55,498 nucleotides of DNA from Candidatus Saccharimonadota bacterium (GTDB lineage: Bacteria; Patescibacteriota; Saccharimonadia; Saccharimonadales; Saccharimonadaceae): contig JAFYLZ010000001.1 in NCBI GenBank assembly GCA_017556795.1, forward strand, positions 1 to 55,498, written 5' to 3'. The notes beneath the pieces were generated by a model that worked only from the letters and a program-made list of their open reading frames with translations, did not search any database and was not told where the DNA came from. This document shows positions 8,619 to 16,376 of the stretch, in pieces. Every line of letters starts with the position of its first letter. The stretch's first letter is position 1. A program made the position numbers and the translations under genes.

Positions 8619-11375
8619 TTAGTGCAGAGAAATCGTAGTTTGATTGCCTTCTGGCGCATTTTCAGGCGCTTGAACGGGTGTTTGCGCCGGCATTTGTGAA
8701 CCAACCGCACTTGGAGTTTCAGCCGGCTCTACGGCCGCCGTATTCGCTTCTGACGGCATTTCTAGAGGTGCCGGCGAAGCTGCGGCAGCTTGTCGACTCT
8801 TCCATTTTTCCATAAAATCATCTGCTGGCTGCTCTGCTTCTGGGGCTGGTGCCGGAGCTGGGGCCGGTGCTTCCGAGGCTGGTGCTGCTGGTGCTAGCGG
8901 CGCTACCTCTGGGGCAGACGCTGCTGCCTCCTTCTCGGCTGCCGACCAACGATCAGTAATTTCCTTCTCTACCTCTTCACGCGTCTTGCCAAACCTAGCT
9001 GCCGAATACAGCTTGAGCGACTCCATCAATTCTCTGTTAGGCTGGCCCATTGGGGCTGGCAACTTCATCGTAAAGGCCGAAGAAGGCATACCGTAAATCA
9101 TTACCTTACAGATTGCCTCGTGGTTGGCCGTCTTGGTCAAATCTTCTGCCGTAAAGGTCGGCGTAAAGGCCTTCACCATCAAATCCGCATCTGTTACGCC
9201 CACGCGACCACAGATAATCGTACCTACGTTACCAAGGATTGCTTCCCTGATTTTATCAGTTAGCTGCGTCATGAACTGGTTAGCAACAATCAAATTGAGG
9301 CGATACTTACGAGCTTCCGACAGAATCGACTCAAAGCTCTCTGTTGCAAAGTTCTGGAACTCATCCACGTACAGACAGAAATCCTTACGTTCCTCTTCCG
9401 GCATATCGGCACGACTCATGGCCGCCTGCTGGAACTTCATCACAAAGATCATACCAAGCAATCTAGCGTTCAAGTCACCCAAACGACCCTTAGAGAGGTT
9501 CACGAGGAAAATCTTCTTATTGTCCATGATTTCACGAATATTAAAGCCGGACTTCACCTGACCCAAGGTGTTTCTCATAATGGTATTCGAAAGGAATGGA
9601 CCCCACTTAGAGGTAAACCAGGTAATTACCTCGCCAGCATCATTTGATTTGAGCGAAGCCGGGAACTCTTTCGTCCAATAATCATAGACGGCCTTGTCTG
9701 TTACGTACTTCAATTTCGACTTCACAAACTCCGCGTCAGTAAAACACTGCGGGATATCAACAAAGGTCGCACCCTTCGGATCAGCCATGAGAAGAAGCGC
9801 CGCATTACGGAACATGTGCTGACCGCGCGGGCCAAAGAACCCCTGGTTTGCCGGGTCAAACAAGCTCTGAAGCATGTTAATACCCTCTTGCACGATAAAG
9901 TCTTTCTGGTCCGGATCGGTAAATTCAAACATATTCATGCCTACTGGATGCTCAATATCGGCCGGGTCGAAATAGATTACGTCATCAATTCTATCCTCTG
10001 GTACGAGTTGCAAAAGCTTCTCCACTGCATCACCGTGCGGATCAATAAAGGCGAAACCGCGACCGTCGCACATATCTTGATAAGCAATATTCTCGAGGAA
10101 TACAGATTTACCCATACCGGTTTGACCAATTACATACATATGGCGACGACGGTCATCATCATCGAGGTAAATTTTCTTTTGCTCGCCCCTAAATTCGTTC
10201 ACACCAAGGAATACACCAGAGGTAGCAAGTCTGGCCGGGCCATCTACTTGCTTGGTTAGCTGGCGCTCTACCTGTGCCGTCGGAATTGCATTCTGCTCTG
10301 GCAAGTGATAAATCGAGGCTAGCTCCACGCTGTTCAAAATATTTGATCTCATCTTCAAGGGGAAAAAGCGGAAAACATAGTCCGTAACCAGGCTTTTTTC
10401 GTCCTTCAAGTGGTTCACTTTGAAACTATTCATGGATGTAGAATTAAATTGTGCAAAGGCCGACACGATTCCCGACAAAATTCCGTCGGATCTAACTTTA
10501 TTGTTCGACGCTGCAACCACGCGAATCAAAGTTTCAAAAGCTGGATAACGCATTTTGTTCGTTACGGCTTCGATTTCCTGTTGCTTGATGGTCGTAATCT
10601 GCTCAGTTTTAACTTCTTTATCGTGCTCAGCTGGTGGCTCAAACGGCGCTTTAAGGATATCGATCAGGTATTCACCGAGGTGACCGCTAACAGTCGTCTT
10701 AGTCTTACCCTTTTGTGTAGACTCAACATACTCTTTCGCCTCTTTAGTCCATTCGGTGCTAACCGGGCGAAATAACATCTGCACCACGGCGCCTTCCCCT
10801 TTGCCAACGTTCGAAAGAGCGTTCAAGATCGCCATGCTGGCGTCGCGCTTGGTCTCTTCATAAGTAGCAAGTGGATAATAACCCTTCTTTTTCAGAGATA
10901 GCTCTGCGCCGCTTACAGTCTTAACCGTGTGGTCTTTCTCAAAGATATTATCTGGGCGCCTCTCCTCTAGTCTAGCCGTTGGATAAGCCGACTGAATCGC
11001 CTGCTTGACAGTTTCAACCAACACCACTGGCACCACCGCATAGTATTTAATTAAACCGTCTTTCGCCTCAATCTCGAACGAGAAATGCCTCTGTCCGTAA
11101 AGGTTCGCATTCATGCCCTTCTTAATCGTAGAGGACAAAATCGAATACATCACCTGGGCTTGGGAAATAATTTCAGTATTAATATCGCGCTCATCCCTAC
11201 CGTTTTGCTGAATATCATCGGTGGATGGCGGCAAATGGATAAGGAGTGGTACCATCTTCAGACCACGCTCGTATTTCTTGAGTTTGCGCATATTGCTCAG
11301 CTTCGAGAACAAAATTGCTAGCCCTACCCCTAGGACCACTACTGCAATAACCGCAATTACCACCCAAGAAGCCAT
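8619..11375 (-). CDS. VirD4/HerA-type membrane-anchored ATPase
   Basis: 918 residues. An N-terminal membrane helix (about residues 4-24) is followed by a 380-residue domain and a RecA-like motor. Walker A is G-Q-T-G-M-G-K-S near residue 417, F-A-F-I-D-P-H-G-D follows, and a Walker B-like L-Y-V-D-E-F-Q-N-F lies near 670, as in VirD4/TraG coupling proteins and DUF87/HerA ATPases. The C-terminal 130 residues are proline/alanine-rich and likely disordered. It probably pumps DNA or protein at the membrane; relaxase, VirB and pilus genes are absent from this window, so the machine it serves is unknown. The start overlaps the stop of the upstream gene (TAATG), indicating translational coupling. Confidence 0.8.
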   Translation of the reverse strand: MASWVVIAVIAVVVLGVGLAILFSKLSNMRKLKKYERGLKMVPLLIHLPPSTDDIQQNGRDERDINTEIISQAQVMYSILSSTIKKGMNANLYGQRHFSFEIEAKDGLIKYYAVVPVVLVETVKQAIQSAYPTARLEERRPDNIFEKDHTVKTVSGAELSLKKKGYYPLATYEETKRDASMAILNALSNVGKGEGAVVQMLFRPVSTEWTKEAKEYVESTQKGKTKTTVSGHLGEYLIDILKAPFEPPAEHDKEVKTEQITTIKQQEIEAVTNKMRYPAFETLIRVVAASNNKVRSDGILSGIVSAFAQFNSTSMNSFKVNHLKDEKSLVTDYVFRFFPLKMRSNILNSVELASIYHLPEQNAIPTAQVERQLTKQVDGPARLATSGVFLGVNEFRGEQKKIYLDDDDRRRHMYVIGQTGMGKSVFLENIAYQDMCDGRGFAFIDPHGDAVEKLLQLVPEDRIDDVIYFDPADIEHPVGMNMFEFTDPDQKDFIVQEGINMLQSLFDPANQGFFGPRGQHMFRNAALLLMADPKGATFVDIPQCFTDAEFVKSKLKYVTDKAVYDYWTKEFPASLKSNDAGEVITWFTSKWGPFLSNTIMRNTLGQVKSGFNIREIMDNKKIFLVNLSKGRLGDLNARLLGMIFVMKFQQAAMSRADMPEEERKDFCLYVDEFQNFATESFESILSEARKYRLNLIVANQFMTQLTDKIREAILGNVGTIICGRVGVTDADLMVKAFTPTFTAEDLTKTANHEAICKVMIYGMPSSAFTMKLPAPMGQPNRELMESLKLYSAARFGKTREEVEKEITDRWSAAEKEAAASAPEVAPLAPAAPASEAPAPAPAPAPEAEQPADDFMEKWKSRQAAAASPAPLEMPSEANTAAVEPAETPSAVGSQMPAQTPVQAPENAPEGNQTTISLH

Positions 11376-11863
11376 TACGCTACCTTCCCCCTGACAGCTT
11401 CGCTTGTCTTCTCAATCATATTGGTTGCCTGCTCATAAAATCCGACCAGATCCTTGTCGGCCATATCGATTACTCTATCCATTTCTTTTGCCATCTCTGG
11501 ACTAATCGTATCGCCTTGCATGATCTTTTTTACCGGCAATTCAGAGGTCGTACCAACCGCTTTTATCTCAACTGGCGCTGACCCCACCGGTTCCGCCGCG
11601 GCCGTCTCGGCCATCTCAGTTGGCGACAGTGGCGGCATCTCGCTCAGGAGATCAATCGTTCCGTCCTCTCTGTTTTTCTCTTGGCCAACCGTTTCACCAC
11701 TCATCATCTGCTCAATCTCAGCGTTCGCCGCCGAAGAGCCAATTGCCCCCATTCCCTGTATATCGTGTGGCAAATCGGGCGTCTCCAAATTATTCGGCGC
11801 CACAACATTTTGCCCCATGTCAGGGGTAAGATTTGGATTCACGTTCTGACCTTGATAATCCAT
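11375..11863 (-). CDS. Hypothetical acidic protein coupled to the VirD4-like ATPase
   Basis: 162 residues, soluble, acidic and low-complexity in the first 110 residues, with a predicted helical C-terminus (about 115-160) rich in M, D and E. I recognise no family. The stop codon overlaps the ATG of the ATPase by one base, so it may be a partner or regulator. Start choice is supported by TGGTAAAAT, an extended -10 (11870-11875), six nt before the ATG, which implies a leaderless message. Confidence 0.7.
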   Translation of the reverse strand: MDYQGQNVNPNLTPDMGQNVVAPNNLETPDLPHDIQGMGAIGSSAANAEIEQMMSGETVGQEKNREDGTIDLLSEMPPLSPTEMAETAAAEPVGSAPVEIKAVGTTSELPVKKIMQGDTISPEMAKEMDRVIDMADKDLVGFYEQATNMIEKTSEAVRGKVA

Positions 11864-11880
11864 ATGCTTATTTTACCATA

Positions 11881-12234
11881 TTAAACCTTTTTGTAGACCA
11901 AAAATCCCACCAAAAACAGAAAAATCGCGATTAATCCTATCGTCCAGATAGAAATCGCGCCAAACGACCTCGCCATTAGCAGCATAATTGGCCCAAAAGT
12001 AATCACTGTTGCATAGAGATAATCTTTTCCCGTCAATTCCTTCTTTTTACTAGCCATGCGGCAGAACACGCTCATCAGGAAGCTCACGATGCCAAAGATT
12101 ACAATAAACAATGTTGTAAAAAATAACAAAACCCCGAACGGCCCTACTTCCGTCGGAGATGTTAGGTTAAGCACAAGAATGAGTCCTGCGAGTCCAATCA
12201 TGCTTATGCTTAATATGATACGGCTACGTTTCAT
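11881..12234 (-). CDS. Hypothetical four-helix membrane protein
   Basis: 117 residues from ATG 12234 (119 from ATG 12240). Four hydrophobic segments at about 7-24, 35-60, 75-92 and 95-113, separated by short charged loops. No family recognised. TATAAT lies at 12241-12246, directly touching the first ATG and 6 nt before the second, so the second ATG is probably the 5' end of a leaderless mRNA. It is 17 nt upstream of the next gene and probably forms an operon with the ATPase pair. Confidence 0.7.
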   Translation of the reverse strand: MKRSRIILSISMIGLAGLILVLNLTSPTEVGPFGVLLFFTTLFIVIFGIVSFLMSVFCRMASKKKELTGKDYLYATVITFGPIMLLMARSFGAISIWTIGLIAIFLFLVGFLVYKKV

Positions 12235-12269
12235 AGCCATATTATAACACGTTTATGGTTAATTCCCCC

Positions 12270-12635
12270 AAGTTTATATGGAGAAAGCGGGAGGTTATCC
12301 GGCACCTAAAACATTACTATTGACCGCAACCTTGATCCCGCATTTCTCTTTTGACCGCTTCACGTATAGTGAAGCATTGATCCTTATTAGCCTTTTCTAT
12401 CTACTCTGGTTTATGTTTCCCCCGAATGTGCTAGTAGAAGATTTGCTAACGCGCTCGACGCTTATCTTATGACTCGGTAACGGAGTTACTTGTCATAAGA
12501 CTTAGCGGAGCTTGAGGTTATTCCTATATTGTAATTTATGGCTAGAAATAACCTGTTCGCCCGCTAAGTGTTTTCTATGGTTTTCTCATGTTAAATTGCC
12601 TTTTGTTTTAAGTTTTTATTTTAGTCATCTCGACT
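12270..12635 (-). ncRNA. Candidate large structured RNA (unassigned)
   Basis: Read on the minus strand from a strong promoter (12642-12670). Hairpins in order: E, 8 bp (12561-12568 with 12501-12508) plus 8 bp (12547-12554 with 12515-12522); D, 9 bp (12492-12500 with 12465-12473) capped by 5 bp; C, 5 bp plus 6 bp (12445-12449 with 12387-12391; 12433-12438 with 12400-12405); B, 7 bp with a 5 nt loop (12357-12375); A, 12 bp with one bulge (12336-12348 with 12281-12292). Hairpins D and E abut. No ORF with a ribosome site crosses the region. It is not tmRNA, RNase P RNA or tRNA, and I see no SRP signature. The 3' end is uncertain; no T-run is visible, so it may be processed or read into the 12234 gene. 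Confidence 0.6.
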
Positions 12636-12641
12636 GCCTTC

Positions 12642-12670
12642 ATATTAGCATAAAAACTATGATTTTTCAA
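12642..12670 (-). promoter_or_regulatory. Promoter of the 12.3-12.6 kb RNA candidate
   Basis: On the minus strand TTGAAA (12665-12670), a 17 nt spacer ending in TGC, and TAATAT (12642-12647). An inverted repeat (12680-12696) sits just upstream of the -35. Confidence 0.65.
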
Positions 12671-12679
12671 GGTATTTTT

Positions 12680-12844
12680 GTACAAAAATGTTGTACTTTT
12701 TACATCATTACCCCCGTTAGTGCCTGAACAACTTATTTTTGCCATTGTTGTATTTTCTACAACAATATCATTCTTTTTAGGCTTATTTCTATACCGTTTA
12801 GGCTTTTTTGGACCATTTTTGTTGTACTTGCCACAACAAAAATG
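12680..12844. repeat. Three inverted repeats sharing a GTTGTA core
   Basis: Site 1: GTACAA/TTGTAC with 5 nt between (12680-12696). Site 2: ATTGTTGTA/TACAACAAT, perfect 9 bp arms, 5 nt apart (12744-12766). Site 3: perfect 12 bp arms (12814-12825 and 12833-12844) with 7 nt between. They lie upstream of the RNA promoter, so they could be operator sites or hairpins. Open frames across them are low-complexity and not convincing. Confidence 0.5.
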
Positions 12845-12849
12845 CCAGA

Positions 12850-13254
12850 ACAAACTTTTTAATTGTAAGCTTTTTGGCTTTTGCTACTATTTTGCATTTT
12901 GGCATGTCGTTTTCACGCGTCGCGTTTTATGCAGTCACGCCACGGCCATGCCGCGATCCACGCGTTTTTGTAAAATGCTGTATTTTGAACGCACATATAT
13001 ATGCCACGTGCATTTTCATGCATTTTGCGACTATACAAATTTTCACAAAACCACAACGTACATACTACGCATGCTTTTTCATGCAAAATGATGCCAAATT
13101 TGTTGCAACAAGCACACATTTTTCGTGCATCAGCATATGTCAAACCGCACAACCGCCGCCATGCCCGCGCAGCCATTCCCTAATTAACATTTTTGTTCAC
13201 AAAAACCTGTGGAAAACTCCACAAAAAAATATAAAAAATTGTTCAAAAAAACCA
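12850..13254. other. Gene-free AT-rich stretch with DnaA-box-like sites
   Basis: No convincing gene. The sequence is rich in TGCAT words and short imperfect palindromes (12900-13140). Near its right end are TTGTTCACA (13193-13201) and TGTGGAAAA (13208-13216; complement TTTTCCACA), close to the DnaA box TTATCCACA, and the palindrome TGTGGA-4 nt-TCCACA (13208-13223), followed by 30 A/T-rich bases. This could be an origin-like element, but dnaA and dnaN are not nearby. Confidence 0.25.
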
Positions 13255-13283
13255 TTGACATAAGCATTTTTTCGCGTTATTAT
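13255..13283 (+). promoter_or_regulatory. Strong promoter before plus-strand RNA candidate
   Basis: TTGACA (13255-13260), 17 nt, TATTAT (13278-13283): the same strong form as the rRNA-type promoter at 78-106. Predicted start near 13290-13291, exactly where the first hairpin begins. Confidence 0.7.
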
Positions 13284-13290
13284 AGGGGTA

Positions 13291-13533
13291 GCTTTTGAGT
13301 AAAAAAGTTACTCATAAGCCAAAAACAAACATCTTAGTCAAAACAAAACTTGCTGGGAAATGTAAGCCCAGCGAGCCAAAAAATAACTCCACACTCTACA
13401 CAGAAAGACCGGTTTTCCTCGCAGTTACCGGTCTTTCACTTTGTCTAAAACTACCCGAAAATTTATTCAAAATTCCGATCCAAAATTCAGCCAAAAATCA
13501 CACAAAAAATCGCCCAAACGAGCGATCTTTTTT
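13291..13533 (+). ncRNA. Candidate structured small RNA (unassigned)
   Basis: Three strong hairpins follow the promoter: 12 bp with one T-T mismatch and AAAAG loop (13291-13319); 9 bp with one G-U pair (13349-13357 with 13367-13375); perfect 11 bp (13403-13413 with 13427-13437). A rho-independent terminator closes the unit at about 13533, giving a 240 nt transcript convergent with tmRNA. A lysine-rich frame from a TTG at 13295 is open but starts inside hairpin 1 without a ribosome site, so I do not call it coding. No match to SRP, 6S or known riboswitch signatures that I can recognise. Confidence 0.6.
13504..13533. terminator. Bidirectional terminator (small RNA and tmRNA)
   Basis: ATCGC/GCGAT stem (13509-13513 with 13522-13526) flanked by six T on the plus strand and six A on the left, which become T on the minus strand. 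It stops the plus-strand RNA candidate and the tmRNA, whose 3' end is at 13547. Confidence 0.65.
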
Positions 13534-13546
13534 ATGCAAAATATGT

Positions 13547-13902
13547 TGGTGGAGCTGCCGGATACTGCCTCCGGGTCCGAAAAATCACCTGGATATCATT
13601 CTACGTGCGTAGTTCTCTGTTTTAATCTCGGCTTATACTATCAGCTGCAGATAACGAAACTGACGGCCGCCATGACTAGTTTTTCGAGCCATCTCTTGTC
13701 AATTAGATAACCTTATTCCCGTTGTATGATAATCTCTGCCCTACGGAATCTCAGGTAAAGACCAGCCTAGAAATATAGATTAGGCAAAAGCTGGCATGTA
13801 TGCAACATGCGCAGATTCAGTGTTTTCACTTGTTTAATACTTACGGTATTCAATCGACACGCCTGATATCTGTTAATAATCCGTCTAAGCTTTGTCAGCC
13901 CC
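13547..13902 (-). ncRNA. ssrA: tmRNA (ssrA)
   Basis: 356 nt. The 5' end GGGGCTG pairs fully with 3' CAGCTCC, followed by A-CCA encoded in the DNA. The 5' region keeps the GACGG of the tRNA-like domain. The tag frame ends at TAA (13780-13782) and reads, upstream of it, T-S-E-N-T-E-S-A-H-V-A-Y-M-P-A-F-A; the exact resume codon is not certain. The hydrophobic A-F-A end resembles tags known from mycoplasmas and fits degradation signals. The T-arm is CCGGA-GGCAGTA-TCCGG, an unusual loop. tmRNA with SmpB rescues stalled ribosomes. Confidence 0.92.
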
Positions 13903-13912
13903 AACTACCCTA

Positions 13913-13941
13913 ATTTTACCACAAGCGGCGCCAAATGTCCA
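13913..13941 (-). promoter_or_regulatory. tmRNA promoter
   Basis: On the minus strand TGGACA (13936-13941), 17 nt, TAAAAT (13913-13918), 10 nt upstream of the mature tmRNA 5' end, so a short 5' leader is trimmed. Confidence 0.65.
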
Positions 13942-13985
13942 CCCCTGTAATTCCCGTTGTGGGTTGTTTTTTGAAAAATGTATGC

Positions 13986-13991
13986 TAATAC
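13986..13991 (+). promoter_or_regulatory. -10 element of comM, leaderless type
   Basis: TG-C-TAATAC with the hexamer at 13986-13991 and the ATG at 13999, a gap of 7 nt, so transcription should start at or next to the start codon. A TTGTTT lies 16 nt upstream as -35. This decides ATG 13999 over ATG 13978. Confidence 0.55.
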
Positions 13992-13998
13992 TCTGGCC

Positions 13999-15516
13999 AT
14001 GATTTCCAAGATTTACTCCGCCATCCCCTATGGTTTCAATGGCCGGCTCATAGAGGTCGAAGGCGGCATGAACCACGGCCTCCCTGCATTCAACATCGTT
14101 GGCATGGCCAACAAAACCATCAGCGAAGCCAGAGAACGCGTCAGGAGCGCCCTCATCAGTTCCGGCTTCAGTTTCCCGGGCTACAAGGTCACCATCAATC
14201 TCGCCCCTGCCGACCTCCAAAAAGACGGCTCCCACCTGGATCTGCCCATCGCCCTCTCTGTTCTCACCGTCTCAAAACAGCTTCTAGCAGCAGACACCAA
14301 AGATAAGTTATTTGTCGGTGAGCTCTCTCTGGACGGCCGCCTCAAGCCCGTCAAAGGCATCATTAATATCGTCGAGGCCGCCCGCACCGCTGATCTAAAA
14401 GAGGTCTACGTCCCAGCCGCCAATTTACCGCAGGCTCAGCTCATCCATGGCGTCAAAATCTTTGGCGTAGACACGCTAAAAAGCCTCTTCCTGCATTTAA
14501 AAGGCCAAAAGTCGATAGATTTACCGGCTAAAAACCCAAAGCCGCTAGAAACGGCCAATACGTGCGAAAACGCCGTTTTGCTGGACCATATCAGGGGTCA
14601 GGAGCTCGCCAAGCGCGCCGTCGAGATCGCCGTCGCTGGTCACCACAACCTACTAATCTCTGGCCCACCAGGCGCCGGCAAAACCCTGCTCGCCAGAGCT
14701 GCCGCCAACCTGCTCCCTGGCCTCACCGAAGAAGAAAAGATCGCCGTCACCAAGATTTATTCCCTGGCCAACCTCAAGACCGACAATATCGTTACATCTC
14801 GCCCCTTCAGAAACCCCCATCACACCGCCTCGCCCACCTCTATTATTGGTGGTGGTAACGGCGCTAGCCCCGGCGAAATATCCCTGGCCCACAGCGGCAT
14901 TCTCTTTCTAGACGAGCTCCCAGAATTCCCCAGAGCGGTCCTCGAAGCGCTCCGCCAACCCCTAGAGGACAAGACCATCACCATCTCTCGCGCCAACCAG
15001 AAAGCCACCTACCCTGCCGACTTCATGCTGATCGCCACCATGAATCCCTGCCCCTGTGGCTATCTGGGCGACCCCACCCATAAGTGCACCTGTACCGAAT
15101 ACCAAATCCAAAATTACCGCAAGAAACTCTCTGGTCCCCTCTTCGATCGCATCGATATTTTCGTAAATGTCGACAAAGTAGACAATGCCGAGCTCTTCCA
15201 AAATCTGCCCGAAAATCCATGCAAACATAGTGTTGTAAAAAATACTATAACAGGGGGGCTTTTTCGCCAATACCTCCGTTATAAAAAACCTGGGTTTTTT
15301 AACAGTTCTTTGTCCTCATACCAAGTCACAAAGCTCATAAATCTCACACCAAAAGCCAAAAAACTGCTAGAATCCGCGTCCGGAAAACTTCAACTTTCCG
15401 CCCGTGCCTACTTCAAAATCATCAAAGTCGCCCGCACGATTGCCGATCTCGAACAAGCTGAGGAAATCGACGAGGCCCACATCGCCGAAGCCCTCAGTTT
15501 TAGAAGCAAGAACTAA
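13999..15516 (+). CDS. comM: YifB/ComM-family AAA+ ATPase
   Basis: 505 residues from ATG 13999, where the opening M-I-S-K-I-Y-S-A matches the family start. An N-terminal Lon-like fold (about residues 20-170) precedes a Mg-chelatase-type AAA+ core with Walker A G-P-P-G-A-G-K-T and Walker B L-F-L-D-E-L-P-E-F. A cysteine pair pattern (N-P-C-P-C-G ... C-T-C) and the C-terminal S-A-R-A-Y signature are present. ComM is a branch-migration helicase that extends recombination during natural transformation. That role fits a reduced organism that takes up DNA, but no other competence gene is in the window. The region around 15220-15310 is more AT-rich and variable than the rest. Confidence 0.93.
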   Translation: MISKIYSAIPYGFNGRLIEVEGGMNHGLPAFNIVGMANKTISEARERVRSALISSGFSFPGYKVTINLAPADLQKDGSHLDLPIALSVLTVSKQLLAADTKDKLFVGELSLDGRLKPVKGIINIVEAARTADLKEVYVPAANLPQAQLIHGVKIFGVDTLKSLFLHLKGQKSIDLPAKNPKPLETANTCENAVLLDHIRGQELAKRAVEIAVAGHHNLLISGPPGAGKTLLARAAANLLPGLTEEEKIAVTKIYSLANLKTDNIVTSRPFRNPHHTASPTSIIGGGNGASPGEISLAHSGILFLDELPEFPRAVLEALRQPLEDKTITISRANQKATYPADFMLIATMNPCPCGYLGDPTHKCTCTEYQIQNYRKKLSGPLFDRIDIFVNVDKVDNAELFQNLPENPCKHSVVKNTITGGLFRQYLRYKKPGFFNSSLSSYQVTKLINLTPKAKKLLESASGKLQLSARAYFKIIKVARTIADLEQAEEIDEAHIAEALSFRSKN

Positions 15517-15529
15517 CCTTAAAAAACCA

Positions 15530-15558
15530 TTGCTTTTTCTCAAGATTTTTGCTATAAT
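15530..15558 (+). promoter_or_regulatory. infC operon promoter
   Basis: TTGCTT (15530-15535), 17 nt, TATAAT (15553-15558), with TGC before the -10 (extended). Drives infC-rpmI-rplT-rpmB. Confidence 0.7.
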
Positions 15559-15592
15559 TTGAAACAGGTTAATTCAAGAGAAGGAGAACACC

Positions 15593-16114
15593 ATCAGTAA
15601 TAATTTATCACGCACCAAACTTAACGGAGACATCCGTTATCCTGAAGTTCGCGTAATTGGTACTAATGGTGAGCAGCTCGGTATTATGTCGAGCCGCGAA
15701 GCTCAGCTTCTCGCGAGAGAGCAAGGAGTAGACTTGGTAGAAATTGCTGCCAATGCTAATCCTCCCGTTGTCAAAATCATCGATTGGGGTAAATACCAAT
15801 ATCAAAAGATGAAAGAAGAGGCCAAGAATCGCAAGAAAGCCCGTGAAAAACAATCCGAGCTTAAGCAGATGAAAATCGGTCTCAAGATTTCAGACAACGA
15901 CCTTAACATCAAAATCCGTAAAATCCGAGGCTTCCTCGAGGATGGCGATCGCGTCAAGATCATGGTTATCTTCCGCGGCCGCGAAATGGCTCACAAAGAA
16001 ATCGGTCAAGAACTTCTCGACCGTATCTTAAATGAGATCGGCGACGGCATCGTTGTCGAAGGCAAAGCCCAGTTTAACGGACGTAACCTATCGGTCGGAA
16101 TTCGGAAGAAGTAA
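15593..16114 (+). CDS. infC: Translation initiation factor IF-3 (AUC start)
   Basis: 173 residues starting at ATC 15593, with AAGGAG at 15581-15586. From here the frame reads I/M-S-N-N-L-S-R-T-K-L-N-G-D-I-R-Y-P-E-V-R, the conserved IF-3 N-terminus; the first in-frame ATG (15686) would delete 31 conserved residues. A non-standard AUU/AUC start is known for infC in many bacteria and lets IF-3, which rejects such starts, limit its own synthesis. IF-3 binds the 30S subunit and checks start-codon pairing. First gene of the ribosomal protein operon. Confidence 0.93.
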   Translation: MSNNLSRTKLNGDIRYPEVRVIGTNGEQLGIMSSREAQLLAREQGVDLVEIAANANPPVVKIIDWGKYQYQKMKEEAKNRKKAREKQSELKQMKIGLKISDNDLNIKIRKIRGFLEDGDRVKIMVIFRGREMAHKEIGQELLDRILNEIGDGIVVEGKAQFNGRNLSVGIRKK

Positions 16115-16179
16115 TTTCCTACTTCCACGGTTCCCCGTTCGCACATTCAATATCAATCAATAATCAAAGGAAATAATTT

Positions 16180-16374
16180 ATGCCAAAACTAAAGACGCAT
16201 AAAGGTACCGCCAAGCGTATCAAGATTACCGGCACCGGTAAATTGGTTCGTGAACGTGCCTATGGCAACCACATTCTTGCCAAGAAAAGCAAAGCCCGCA
16301 AACGCAACATGAAAACTGCTGCAGTTATCAACGGCAAAATCAAGAAAAACGTTAAGACTGCATTAGGAGTTTAA
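16180..16374 (+). CDS. rpmI: 50S ribosomal protein bL35
   Basis: 64 residues, strongly basic, with the bL35 opening [20 protein letters not shown] lies 8-10 nt before the ATG. The second gene of the classic infC-rpmI-rplT order, 65 nt after infC and 2 nt before rplT. Confidence 0.95.
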   Translation: MPKLKTHKGTAKRIKITGTGKLVRERAYGNHILAKKSKARKRNMKTAAVINGKIKKNVKTALGV

Positions 16375-16376
16375 TC

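Noticed and set aside
12608-12853. Minus-strand ORF of 81 codons in the AT-rich gap
   Set aside because: Lysine/asparagine-rich low complexity, no ribosome site, and it covers inverted repeats and the RNA promoter.
12913-13176. Minus-strand ORF of 87 codons with several cysteines
   Set aside because: No good ribosome site; composition is explained by repeated TGCAT words; no promoter placed for it.
13295-13612. Plus-strand ORF from TTG, lysine-rich
   Set aside because: Begins inside a 12 bp hairpin, runs through the terminator and into tmRNA on the other strand, and has no ribosome site.
15200-15310. Possible frameshift in comM where sequence becomes AT-rich and atypical
   Set aside because: The frame stays open and resumes the conserved C-terminal S-A-R-A-Y signature without shift.
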